In this document: piece by piece, positions 1-8,081 of the stretch
Position numbering within the stretch: the first letter of the stretch is position 1
Layout of the letters: each line of letters starts with the position of its first letter
Assembly (NCBI GenBank): GCA_903832325.1
Contig: CAILBC010000019.1
Span: 1 to 64,000 of the forward strand
Length of the DNA: 64,000 bases
Source of the DNA: an uncultured Sphingomonadales bacterium
GTDB lineage: Bacteria; Pseudomonadota; Alphaproteobacteria; Sphingomonadales; Sphingomonadaceae
Reading direction: 5' to 3'
Notes under the pieces: generated by a model
Database searches by the model: none
What the model saw: only the letters and a program-made list of their open reading frames with translations
What the model was told of the DNA's origin: nothing
Translations under genes and position numbers: made by a program

Positions 1-44
1 CCGAAAAGATGGGCCCAACGATCAGGCTCCGCACCCCCGCCAAG

Positions 45-136
45 GTGGCCGGGAATTTCTCGGAATGGTGGCCGGGATCAATTCGGAATCCCGGCCGGGA
101 TCAAATCGGAATGGTGGCCGGCATCACCTCGGAATC
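45..136. mobile_element. Four 23-bp tandem repeats, probable end of an IS21-like element
   Basis: Four consecutive 23-bp units start at 45, 68, 91 and 114. Each has the form GTGGCCGGGATCA(N)4CGGAAT with small changes. Multiple internal terminal repeats of this kind are known at the ends of IS21-family elements. The array stops exactly where integrase homology on the minus strand begins, so it probably marks the junction of an insertion whose transposase genes lie to the left of the window. The repeats are seen directly. The IS21 assignment is inference from the repeat style, because no istA/istB sequence is visible. Confidence 0.5.
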
Positions 137-554
137 CGCAGTCGTCCCAGAAGCGCGGTGCGTAGTCGCAAAACAGCATTCCGCCGCCCTTGCCCTTTGC
201 ACTGACCTTCGGAGCGGCGGGTAGTCCGTCGAGCGCAGCCTTCGCAAGCTGTGCGCGTGCCAAAGCTCTCGCCTTCTCCGCGCGCATTTCAGGGGGTCTG
301 CCGAGGGTTACTCGCTTCTGCTTACCGCGCTGGCGGAACTGGACGAACCAGCACTTCGCGCCGCTGGCAAAGACCCGCAAGCCGAACCCCGGCAACTCGG
401 TATCCCACCAGAAGAACTGCTGCCCGACAACCTTGCGGCGGGCGATGTTCCCGTTGAGCCTGACCTTCTCGCTTGTACTCTTGCCCCCACGCCACCGAGT
501 CGATCCGGGCTTCCTGCCCGCCTCTGACGTTACCACATGGCCATTCGTTGACAT
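137..554 (-). pseudogene. Tyrosine-recombinase integrase, N-terminal fragment
   Basis: The reading frame opens at 554 and encodes about 139 residues of the N-terminal arm-type DNA-binding domain of phage or island integrases (DUF4102-like). Recognisable segments are WWDTELPGFGLRV, CWFVQFRQRGKQKRVTLGR, and the start of the core-binding domain, FCDYAPRFWDD. Homology ends at the 23-bp repeat array, and the frame then reads into about 20 unrelated residues before a stop at 78. The catalytic domain (Arg-His-Arg-Tyr) is missing. Its start lies 300 bp from the 3' end of tRNA-Tyr, the usual layout of a tRNA-integrated element. It should be inactive. Confidence 0.8.
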
Positions 555-860
555 CGATCTTGCTCCTGCATAGAAGGAACAAATTCACTCTATCCCAATG
601 GTTTATTGCCCATTGCTGCGACGCTGTCGCGTACGGTGTGCCAATATTTTTTAGCTTCATTCGTCGCGCCTGCTCCGGCGCGCGCATTGCATTCTACCTC
701 ATGCCCAAACTCACCGGCGGGGACCGACCCGGCAGAAATTTATCCCGCCTTGTCCAGCCTTATCCATGCCAAGCGGGCACGCAATGTGGGGGCAATTGTG
801 GGGACAGAACCAAGGCCCTTTTCAAAAAGGGCTATTTTTCAACACTATGCAATGATCTGA
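555..860. other. Integrase-to-tRNA gap with one hairpin
   Basis: No convincing gene is seen. At 815-832 a short GC hairpin (GCCCTTT / AAAGGGC, 4-nt loop) is followed on the plus strand by TATTTTT. It could be a weak plus-strand terminator left from the integrated element. An attachment core would be expected next to position 861, but no second copy of the tRNA end is visible in the window. Confidence 0.4.
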
Positions 861-946
861 TGGTGGACAGGGCTAGATTCGAACTAGCGTACGCTCTCGC
901 GGGCAGATTTACAGTCTGCTGCCATTAACCACTCGGCCACCTGTCC
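861..946 (-). tRNA. tRNA-Tyr (GTA)
   Basis: This is an 86-nt class II tRNA with an encoded CCA (TGG on the plus strand at 861-863). The acceptor arm GGACAGG pairs with CCTGTCC. The anticodon GTA reads from 912 to 910, within the loop CTGTAAA. A long variable arm and a GTTCGAATC T-loop are present. Its 3' end faces the integrase fragment, so it is the likely integration site of the remnant element. Confidence 0.95.
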
Positions 947-1123
947 ACACCAGATCTGCCGGTGCCGGGCCATTTGAAAGGGCCTGGCTTGTGCCATTTT
1001 GCCGGGGCAAAACCGCATAACCAGCCGAGTGAGGCGCCCCTTTGGCGAAGCGGGGCTTGCCTGTCAATGGGGGGGGTGGCAATGGGCGCAGGAATTTTTG
1101 CCCCCAAATGAAAGCGCCCTGCC

Positions 1124-1972
1124 ATGGCCCCGCCACAACGCCCGACCGATGCACGTTCCAGCGAGGGCCGTGCCAATTCCGCTTTGCGCGGCCGCGCCGG
1201 TCGCATGAAGACCGGCGGACGCGGATCGGGGCGCGGCAGCGGCGGTGCGGTGCGGCTGTGGGGCCGCCATGCGGTCGAGGCGGCGCTGACCAATCCCGAA
1301 CGCGATTGCAAAAAGCTGTGGGGCACGCGCGAAGCGATTGCCGAAATGCTGAACGATCACGAGGCCGAACTGCCCGCGTCGTTGCCGGTGGAATATGCCC
1401 AGGCCGCCGATCTGGGCCGGCTGGTGGCGCGCGATGCGCCGCACCAGGGCCTGGTGCTCGATTGCCTGCCGCTGGACGATCTGGCGCTCGACGACGTGCT
1501 GGATGAAGCCGAAGGGCGCACGATCGTCGTGCTGGACCAGGTGACCGACCCCCACAATGTCGGCGCGATCCTGCGCAGTTGTGCCGCATTCGATGTTGCC
1601 GCGCTGATTACGCAAGACCGGCACGCCCCGCCCGAATCCGGCACTCTGGCCAAATCGGCCTCGGGCGCGCTGGAAACCGTGCCCTGGGTGCGCGTGGTCA
1701 ATCTGTCACGCGCGCTCGATTTGCTGTCGGAAGCGGGCTATTGGCGCATTGCTCTCGATGGCGCGGGCAAGCAGGCCTTTCCCGGGGCGCTGCCCAGCGG
1801 CCCGGTGGCGCTGGTGCTCGGTGCCGAAGGCGACGGGATCCGCCAGAACGTGATGCAGCATTGCGATGCCGTGGCGCGGCTGCCCATTTCGGGCCGGATC
1901 GAAAGCCTGAATGTCTCGACGGCGGCATCGGTTGCGCTTTATGCTGCGGCGATCCGCGAATCGGCGGACTGA
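1124..1972 (+). CDS. rlmB: 23S rRNA 2'-O-ribose methyltransferase, RlmB/TrmH family
   Basis: A SPOUT-class SAM-dependent methyltransferase, probably modifying the conserved Gm2251 of 23S rRNA in the cytoplasm. The N-terminal substrate-binding domain opens with LWGRHAVEAAL (about residues 46-56). The catalytic knot carries the three SPOUT motifs: LDQVTDPHNVGAILRSC, LVLGAEGDGI and PISGRIESLNVSTAASVAL. Total length is 282 residues. The first 45 residues are low-complexity and basic (Arg/Gly-rich), so translation may begin at the internal ATG at 1205. It is followed 19 bp downstream by a lipoprotein gene on the same strand. RlmB is preferred over other TrmH paralogues because of the typical N-terminal domain. 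Confidence 0.9.
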   Translation: MAPPQRPTDARSSEGRANSALRGRAGRMKTGGRGSGRGSGGAVRLWGRHAVEAALTNPERDCKKLWGTREAIAEMLNDHEAELPASLPVEYAQAADLGRLVARDAPHQGLVLDCLPLDDLALDDVLDEAEGRTIVVLDQVTDPHNVGAILRSCAAFDVAALITQDRHAPPESGTLAKSASGALETVPWVRVVNLSRALDLLSEAGYWRIALDGAGKQAFPGALPSGPVALVLGAEGDGIRQNVMQHCDAVARLPISGRIESLNVSTAASVALYAAAIRESAD

Positions 1973-1991
1973 CATCGCAAAGGCCCCTTTG

Positions 1992-2966
1992 ATGACCCGT
2001 TTGCGCGCGATCCTGGTGGTGGTGGTGTCATTCGCGCTGGCGGGGTGCCTGCTGATGCCGGGGCGGTTCGACAGCACGCTTGATCTGCGCCGCGACGGTA
2101 CGTTCCAGTTCCATTATGCGGGCGAACTGGTGTTCCTGCCGTTGACCGATGCGGCACGATCGCAAATGGCCAAAGGCGCGGTGAACAAGCCGGCAGAGGC
2201 CGATGGCGGCCCCACCGCCGATCAGGCCCCCAACGCCGATCAGGCAGAAGTGTTTACCGAGGAAACCTGCACCCGCACCGACACCGGCGAGGCGCGCGCC
2301 TGCACCGCCGAAGACATTGCCGCGCAACGCCGCGCGTATGAAGCACGCAAGCGCGCGCCTGCGCCGTCTTCGCAGCTGGCCGGCGCGAATGCCAGATCGG
2401 CTGCTAATGCCAGATCGAATGCTAATGCCAGATCGACTGCTAATGGAGGCGCCGATGCCATGCTGTCGATGCTCGGCGGCATGAACGCCAGCGACCCGCG
2501 TGCGCCGGCGGTGCTGGCCGAGGCGCTGCGCCGCCAGGCCGGCTGGCGCAAAGTGGAATACCGCGGCAATGGTGTGTTCATGGTCGAATATGACGCGGCC
2601 GGGCGGCTGGACCACGATTTCACGTTTCCCACGATCGAGCACATGCCGATGATCATGCCCCTGGTCACGGTGATGCGCCACGCCGATGGCGCAGTACGCA
2701 TCGATGCCCCCGGATTTGCCCCGGGCCTGGCCAACCTGGGCGCACTGGGCGCGATGATCCCGGGGCAGGCCAGGAATAGTGCGGGAGGCGCGCCGATGAA
2801 GGGCATGCCGCCGATGGACGGCACGTTGACCGTGACCACCGACGGCACGATCCTGGCCAACAACACCGAAGACGGCCCGGGCGGCACCGGCCCCGCGCGC
2901 ACCCTGACCTGGCACGTATCGACCGGCCATGCCGTGGCGCCCACCGCGCTGATCCGCGCAAACTGA
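1992..2966 (+). CDS. Putative lipoprotein with internal NARS repeats
   Basis: The ATG at 1992 was chosen because it gives a lipoprotein signal: a basic start, a VVVVSFALAGC hydrophobic stretch and a lipobox (LAGC). The mature protein (about 305 residues) has a central Ala/Asn/Arg/Ser-rich linker built from 18-bp repeats, and a C-terminal domain with beta-rich text such as VFMVEYDAAGRLDHDFTFP. I do not recognise the family. It probably sits in the inner or outer membrane facing the periplasm. It lies 19 bp after rlmB and may be co-transcribed with it. Confidence 0.7.
   Translation: MTRLRAILVVVVSFALAGCLLMPGRFDSTLDLRRDGTFQFHYAGELVFLPLTDAARSQMAKGAVNKPAEADGGPTADQAPNADQAEVFTEETCTRTDTGEARACTAEDIAAQRRAYEARKRAPAPSSQLAGANARSAANARSNANARSTANGGADAMLSMLGGMNASDPRAPAVLAEALRRQAGWRKVEYRGNGVFMVEYDAAGRLDHDFTFPTIEHMPMIMPLVTVMRHADGAVRIDAPGFAPGLANLGALGAMIPGQARNSAGGAPMKGMPPMDGTLTVTTDGTILANNTEDGPGGTGPARTLTWHVSTGHAVAPTALIRAN
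2385..2445 (+). repeat. 18-bp in-frame tandem repeat
   Basis: Three and a partial copy of an 18-bp unit (GCTAATGCCAGATCGRMT) encode the residue pattern ANARS(A/N/T) inside the lipoprotein gene. Units start at 2385, 2403, 2421 and 2439 (partial). Because the unit is a multiple of three, slippage would change linker length without breaking the frame. Confidence 0.8.
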
Positions 2967-3033
2967 AGCCCAAGACAAACCGCGCCCCGGCCCAAAAAAC
3001 CGCGCCCCCCCAAAAAACTGCGCCGCGCCCCCC

Positions 3034-3077
3034 CCAAAAAAAACCGCGCCGCGGCGGGGCCGGGCGCGGTTCTTTTT
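3034..3077. terminator. Bidirectional rho-independent terminator
   Basis: The stem AACCGCGCC (3042-3050) pairs with GGCGCGGTT (3063-3071). On the plus strand it is followed by CTTTTT, serving the lipoprotein gene. On the minus strand it is followed by a run of eight T, serving the HU gene. The flank 2985-3041 is a run of alternating poly-C and poly-A blocks. Confidence 0.8.
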
Positions 3078-3115
3078 CTGTCGGCCGGTTGCCCGGCCGC
3101 ACGGACGCGGGCGTC

Positions 3116-3388
3116 TTAGTTGACGGCGTCCTTGAGGCCCTTGCCGGCCTTGAACTTCGGCTGAGCCGAAGCCTTGATCGACATCGGTTCGCCGGTGCGC
3201 GGATTGCGGCCGGTCGAGGCCTTGCGCTTGGCAACCGAGAAAGTGCCGAACCCAACCAGACGCACTTCGTCGCCCTTGGCCAGCGCAGCGGTGATCACAT
3301 CAAACACGGCTTCCACCGCCTTGGTCGTGTCACCCTTGGTCAGGCCGCTTGCATCGGCAACAGCGCTGATCAGATCGTTCTTGTTCAT
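3116..3388 (-). CDS. hupB: Nucleoid protein HU, beta-type
   Basis: Ninety residues, full family length. It contains the HU signature region GRNPRTGEPMSIKAS, the DNA-intercalating arm, and the terminal FKAGKGLKDAVN. HU is a homodimeric or heterodimeric DNA-bending protein of the nucleoid. It is monocistronic between the shared terminator at 3034-3077 and a 370-bp upstream region. The lon gene lies upstream on the same strand, an arrangement (lon-hup) common in proteobacteria. Confidence 0.95.
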   Translation of the reverse strand: MNKNDLISAVADASGLTKGDTTKAVEAVFDVITAALAKGDEVRLVGFGTFSVAKRKASTGRNPRTGEPMSIKASAQPKFKAGKGLKDAVN

Positions 3389-3657
3389 ACCGGGAACCCC
3401 CTACTTTAGGTATTGTGCAGGTCAACTTTGCATCGGAATCAATGTGACGGGTTGGCGGACATGAACGGGAAACCCCGTCACTGTCAAAGGCAAATACGCG
3501 CCTTGTGGCGGATTTATCCCCGGATTCCGGGGGGTTTTTTCCAGGCAAACGGTTGCCGCAGGGTCAAGGCGCCCTGAAATCGCGCCTGATCGTGGCCATA
3601 CCGGCAGAATTTTTGCCGCAAAGCGCCCCGGCGCCGAAGAAAATCAAGCCAAAACAA

Positions 3658-3695
3658 GACGCCCCCGGGCCACAATCAGCGGACCCGGGGGCGTC
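3658..3695 (-). terminator. Terminator of lon
   Basis: A perfect 12-bp stem, GACGCCCCCGGG / CCCGGGGGCGTC, with a short loop. On the minus strand it is followed by TTGTTTTGG, about 60 bp after the lon stop codon. The stretch 3389-3657 between HU and this hairpin holds no convincing gene and should contain the hup promoter. Confidence 0.75.
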
Positions 3696-3756
3696 TGCAT
3701 TCACCTTGTGCCACTGATCGACAAACCAGATCGGTGGCAACGTTATCAAGCGCGCG

Positions 3757-6162
3757 TCAGTGTGCCGTGGGCGGAGGCACCACGGCGGGGCCCACGGTGG
3801 CCGGCTGGCTGGCCAGATCGTCGGCTTCGGTCCATTCGATCGGTTCGGGCCGCGATACCAGCGCCAGCGCCAGCACTTCATCGACATGGCTGACCGGAAT
3901 GATATCCAGCCCGTCAAGCACATTGGCAGGGATTTCGGCCAGATCCTTGCGGTTTTCCTCGGGGATCAGCACTGTCTTGATGCCACCGCGCAGCGCCGCC
4001 AGCAGCTTTTCCTTCAGGCCGCCAATCGCCAGCACGCGCCCGCGCAACGTCACTTCGCCGGTCATCGCCACATCGGCCCGCACCGCGATCCCGGTCAGCG
4101 TGGAAACCATCGCGGTGACCATGCCGATCCCGGCGCTGGGCCCATCCTTGGGCACGGCGCCTTCGGGCAAGTGGATGTGCAGATCCTTGCGCTGAAAGAT
4201 CGAGGGCTTGATGCCATAGACCGGCCCGCGCGACTTGACGAAGCTGAACGCCATCTGGACGCTTTCGCTCATCACTTCGCCCAGTTTGCCGGTGGTCTTG
4301 ACCGTGCCTTTGCCCGGCACTGTCACGCCTTCGATGGTCAGCAGTTCGCCGCCAACTTCGGTCCAGGCGAGCCCGGTGACCGCACCGACCTGGTTTTCTT
4401 CGTCGGAAACGCCGTGGCGGAATTTGCGCACCCCGGCAAAATCGGCCAGGTTTTCGGGCGTGATGGTGACCGCGCTGTCCTTGCCTTCCAGAATGCGGCG
4501 CAGCGATTTGCGCGCCAGCCGCGCAATTTCACGCTCCAGCGTGCGCACCCCGGCTTCGCGCGTGTAATAGCGGATCAGATCGCGCAGGGCATCGTGCGTC
4601 AGCGTGAATTCGCCGGCTTTCAGCCCGTGCGCCTCGATCTGCTTGGCCACCAGATGGCGCTCGGCAATTTCGACCTTTTCGTCCTCGGTATAGCCTTCCA
4701 GCCGGATGATCTCCATCCGGTCAAGCAGCGGTTGAGGCAGATTGAGGCTGTTGGCCGTGCACACAAACATCACGTCCGACAGATCGACGTCGATTTCCAG
4801 ATAGTGATCCTGGAATTTCGCATTCTGTTCGGGATCGAGCACTTCGAGCAGGGCAGAGGCCGGATCGCCGCGGAAATCCTGCCCCAGCTTGTCGATTTCA
4901 TCGAGCAGGAACAGCGGGTTCATCGTTTCCGCCTTGCGCAGGTTGGTCACGATCTTGCCCGGCAGCGAACCGATATAGGTGCGGCGATGGCCGCGGATTT
5001 CCGCTTCGTCGCGCACGCCGCCCAGCGATTGGCGGATGAATTGCCGCCCGGTCGCCTTGGCCAGCGATTTGCCCAGGCTGGTCTTGCCCACGCCCGGCGG
5101 GCCGACCAGGCACAGAATCGGGCCCTTCAGCTTGTTGGTCCGCGCCTGCACGGCCAGATATTCGATGATCCGGTCCTTGACCTTGTCCAGCGCATAGTGA
5201 TCGGCATCGAGCACGGCCTGCGCCGCGCCGATATCCTTTTTCAGCTTGCTGCGCTTGCCCCAGGGCAGACCCAGCAGCACATCGAGATAATTGCGGATGA
5301 CAGTCGCCTCGGCGCTCATCGGCTGCATCGATTTCAGCTTCTTGAGCTCGGCCGTGGCCTTCGCGCGGGCATCCTTCGACAGCTTCAGCTTGTCGATCTT
5401 GTCCTGCAGTTCGTCCAGTTCATTGGCCGCGCCATCGTCGCCGCCACCCAGTTCCGACTGGATCGCCTTCAGCTGCTCGTTCAGATAATATTCGCGCTGG
5501 GTCTTTTCCATCTGGCGCTTCACGCGGCCACGGATCTTGCGTTCGACCTGCAGCACGCCGAGCTCGCCCTCCATGAACGACAGGACCATTTCCAGCCGTT
5601 TCAGCGCATCGCCTTCGGACAGCACGGCCTGCTTGTCGGCCACTTTGGCGGCCAGGTTTGCGGCAACGGCATCGGCCAGTTTGCCCGCATCCTCGATTTC
5701 GCCGAGCTGCGCCCCGGCATCCTGCGGCAGCTTTTTCGACAGCTTGGCATATTCGCCAAACTGTTCGACCACCTGGCGCATCATCGCCGAAACTTCCGCG
5801 CCGGTAATCGGCACCGGCTCCACCGGTTCCACCCCGGCAACCAGCATCGCGCCATGCGCACCGGATTCGGCGGCCAGATCGCTCAACCGCGCGCGCTGGT
5901 GGCCTTCGACCAGCACACGCACCGTGCCATCGGGCAATTTGAGCAATTGCAGCACCTTGGCAATCACGCCGGTGTCGTAGAGATCGTCCTGATCGGGATC
6001 ATCAATTCCCGGATCAAGCTGCGCGAGCAGGAAAATGTCCTTGGCGCCGCCCATCGCCGCCTCAAGCGCGGCAACCGACTTTTCGCGCCCGACGAACAGC
6101 GGCACGACCATCCCGGGAAAGACGACGATATCGCGCAGCGGCAGGAGAGGATAATGTTGCAT
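3757..6162 (-). CDS. lon: ATP-dependent protease Lon
   Basis: 801 residues from the ATG at 6162, which begins the usual Lon N-terminal domain (MQHYPLLPLRDIVVFPGM); the open frame extends further upstream without similarity. The AAA+ domain has Walker A GPPGVGKTS and Walker B LFLLDEIDKLG. The C-terminal protease domain has the catalytic Ser in KDGPSAGIGM and Lys in GGLKEKLLAALRGG. Lon is a cytoplasmic hexamer that degrades misfolded and regulatory proteins. The C-terminus is slightly extended and Pro/Ala-rich. The gene is followed by a strong terminator. Confidence 0.97.
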   Translation of the reverse strand: MQHYPLLPLRDIVVFPGMVVPLFVGREKSVAALEAAMGGAKDIFLLAQLDPGIDDPDQDDLYDTGVIAKVLQLLKLPDGTVRVLVEGHQRARLSDLAAESGAHGAMLVAGVEPVEPVPITGAEVSAMMRQVVEQFGEYAKLSKKLPQDAGAQLGEIEDAGKLADAVAANLAAKVADKQAVLSEGDALKRLEMVLSFMEGELGVLQVERKIRGRVKRQMEKTQREYYLNEQLKAIQSELGGGDDGAANELDELQDKIDKLKLSKDARAKATAELKKLKSMQPMSAEATVIRNYLDVLLGLPWGKRSKLKKDIGAAQAVLDADHYALDKVKDRIIEYLAVQARTNKLKGPILCLVGPPGVGKTSLGKSLAKATGRQFIRQSLGGVRDEAEIRGHRRTYIGSLPGKIVTNLRKAETMNPLFLLDEIDKLGQDFRGDPASALLEVLDPEQNAKFQDHYLEIDVDLSDVMFVCTANSLNLPQPLLDRMEIIRLEGYTEDEKVEIAERHLVAKQIEAHGLKAGEFTLTHDALRDLIRYYTREAGVRTLEREIARLARKSLRRILEGKDSAVTITPENLADFAGVRKFRHGVSDEENQVGAVTGLAWTEVGGELLTIEGVTVPGKGTVKTTGKLGEVMSESVQMAFSFVKSRGPVYGIKPSIFQRKDLHIHLPEGAVPKDGPSAGIGMVTAMVSTLTGIAVRADVAMTGEVTLRGRVLAIGGLKEKLLAALRGGIKTVLIPEENRKDLAEIPANVLDGLDIIPVSHVDEVLALALVSRPEPIEWTEADDLASQPATVGPAVVPPPTAH

Positions 6163-6373
6163 CGGTGTTCCGGTTCCTTTTCCCCCGCATCCGGCGGCCC
6201 GCCGGCACGATCGGGATCGCGCAAGGGGCCATCGCGCAGCGGGGCACGCCGCAGATATGGGATGACCACCGGCCCGCCGCAATGCCCTTTACCCAAAGAC
6301 GGTTGAGAACCGCGCCGTTTCACCCCGCAGGGCAAAATGAGGCCCGCGCGGGCCATCGTTCACGGGCCATCGC

Positions 6374-7600
6374 TCAGTTGCCGGCGGGGAGCGGCTGCAC
6401 CACCGGATGCGACACGAAAACGGGCGGCAGCGGCGCAGCGGGCGCTGGCGGCACAGGCGGCCCGGGATCGGCGGCCACAGGCATAGACGGCCCGGCCCCG
6501 GCGGGTGGTGTGCCGGCGGGTGGAGCAAGGGTGGGAGGCGCGATCTGCGCCGGATCGGCATCGGGATAGAGCGGGGTGACAAACGGCGGCTGGCCCACTT
6601 CGCCCCTGGCCAGCGGACCGCGCCCGTGCAGCCCTTCGATCTGATCGAAGCGCGATTTGAAATAGAGCTGGCGATAGGACGCATAGGGGCTGCTGGTCTT
6701 GCGCACCCGTTCCACGCCTTCATCGATGTCCACGCGATAATCGAGCTCGGTAATAAGCCCCGCCGCAGTGACGTAATAGTAATTTTTCAGCGGCTTGAAC
6801 ACCAACGGCAGCGCCGCCTGATCAAGCAGCGAGCCGATCAGATCGCGCAACGAAGTCGGCCCCACCAGCGGCAGGAACAAAAAAGGCCCCGGCCCGATCC
6901 CCCAATAGCCAAACGTGTTGCCAAAGCCGTTGGGGCGATAATGGATGTTGAACGGCTTTTTCTTGGCCACGTCGAGCAAGCCGCCGATGCCGGCCGTGGA
7001 ATTGATGCCAAACCGCGCCATGGTCTTGAACGCGCGGCCCGGATGCAATTGCAGCACATGGTTCAGCGCGTTGACCGGCTCGGTCAGGTTGAAAAAGAAA
7101 TTGTGCAGCCCCTGGCGGATCGGACCGGGCACGCCATCGCGATAGCCATGTGCGATCGGGCCGACGAGCGCCTTGTCGACCGATTCGAGCGCGGCGAAAG
7201 TGGTCTTGTTGACCCCCGCCAGCGGATCGATCTTTTCCATCTTGTGTTCGCCCGACACGACGATTTCGGGCGGGGTGGCGGCAGTGGCAGGCGCAGTGGC
7301 AGGAGCAGGCGCAGCGTCGGCGCGGGCCTGGCTCGCGGGTAATGGCGCTGCAGGTAACGGCGCTGGGGGCACGCCCTGGCCCGACACGGCGGTATCGGCA
7401 TCAAACCCGGCAAGCGGAACCAGGCGCAGTGCAGTCATCGGGGCCGGGCCGGTGTGCCCCGGTGCAATCCATGCCGGCGGCGGCGTCGCCCCGGCGATCG
7501 TTGCCGCAACTGCGGCCGTCAACACGAACAAACCAGTTCCTTTCGTCGCGCACAATCTGCGCAGATCGGGCAGAAAGAATAGTCCCGGCGCCCGAGGCAA
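6374..7600 (-). CDS. mlaA: MlaA (VacJ)-family outer-membrane lipid asymmetry protein
   Basis: The central 230 residues match MlaA: IDPLAGVNKTTFAALESVD, then LTEPVNALNHVLQ, RFGINSTAGIGGLLDVA, and FGYWGIGPGPFLFLPLVGPTSLRD. MlaA removes mislocalised phospholipids from the outer leaflet of the outer membrane and passes them to the Mla pathway. No clear lipobox cysteine is visible. The N-terminus has a hydrophobic segment (LFVLTAAVAATIAGA) that is probably a signal peptide. The frame starts at a TTG at 7600; an internal TTG at 7531 (after AAAGGA) or GTG at 7525 are alternatives. The last 60 residues are Pro/Ala-rich and unlike E. coli MlaA. No other mla genes are nearby. Confidence 0.85.
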   Translation of the reverse strand: MPRAPGLFFLPDLRRLCATKGTGLFVLTAAVAATIAGATPPPAWIAPGHTGPAPMTALRLVPLAGFDADTAVSGQGVPPAPLPAAPLPASQARADAAPAPATAPATAATPPEIVVSGEHKMEKIDPLAGVNKTTFAALESVDKALVGPIAHGYRDGVPGPIRQGLHNFFFNLTEPVNALNHVLQLHPGRAFKTMARFGINSTAGIGGLLDVAKKKPFNIHYRPNGFGNTFGYWGIGPGPFLFLPLVGPTSLRDLIGSLLDQAALPLVFKPLKNYYYVTAAGLITELDYRVDIDEGVERVRKTSSPYASYRQLYFKSRFDQIEGLHGRGPLARGEVGQPPFVTPLYPDADPAQIAPPTLAPPAGTPPAGAGPSMPVAADPGPPVPPAPAAPLPPVFVSHPVVQPLPAGN

Positions 7601-7745
7601 ACGGCCGGGCCCGGCAAAACCCTTCGCACTTGCGATCTTAGGCGATTACCACGCAATCGTCAAAAACCGGCTCCATTTGCGTCAAAGAGTGCACGCCATG
7701 CGGTGCAAGGCCCGCCCGGCTTTGTGCACAGCAGCAAGCGCCGGC

Positions 7746-8081
7746 TCAGAACGGCAGCTTGAACCCCGGCGGAATGCCTGCGGCCATCTGCACTTTCTGC
7801 ATTTCCGCAGCAGCGGTCGCATCGGCGCGGGCGCGTGCATCGTTGAACGCGGCCGCGACGAGATCTTCCAGAATGCCCTTTTCCGACGCGACGAGCAGGC
7901 TGTCATCGATAGCCACGCCGATCACGCGCCCTTTGGCAGAGGCGCGGATGCGCACCAGACCGCCGCCGGCAAGGCCTTCGACTTCGATCGCGTCAAGCCG
8001 GCCCTGCGCGTCTTCCATCTGCTTCTGGATCGTTTCGGCGGCCTTTTGCGCGGCCTGGATCATGTCTTCCATCGATTTCAT
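7746..8081 (-). CDS. ybaB: YbaB/EbfC-family nucleoid-associated protein
   Basis: 111 residues, the typical size. It has the N-terminal helix IQAAQKAAETIQKQMED and the conserved core GGLVRIRASAKGRVIGVAIDD. The family forms DNA-binding dimers. Its ATG overlaps the dnaX stop codon by four bases (8078-8081), the classical dnaX-ybaB operon arrangement, so the two are co-translated. Confidence 0.93.
   Translation of the reverse strand: MKSMEDMIQAAQKAAETIQKQMEDAQGRLDAIEVEGLAGGGLVRIRASAKGRVIGVAIDDSLLVASEKGILEDLVAAAFNDARARADATAAAEMQKVQMAAGIPPGFKLPF

Noticed and set aside
3760-6306. 848-residue open frame on the plus strand opposite lon
   Set aside because: It is His/Arg/Gln-rich antisense shadow text produced by high-GC codon bias; lon on the minus strand is certain.
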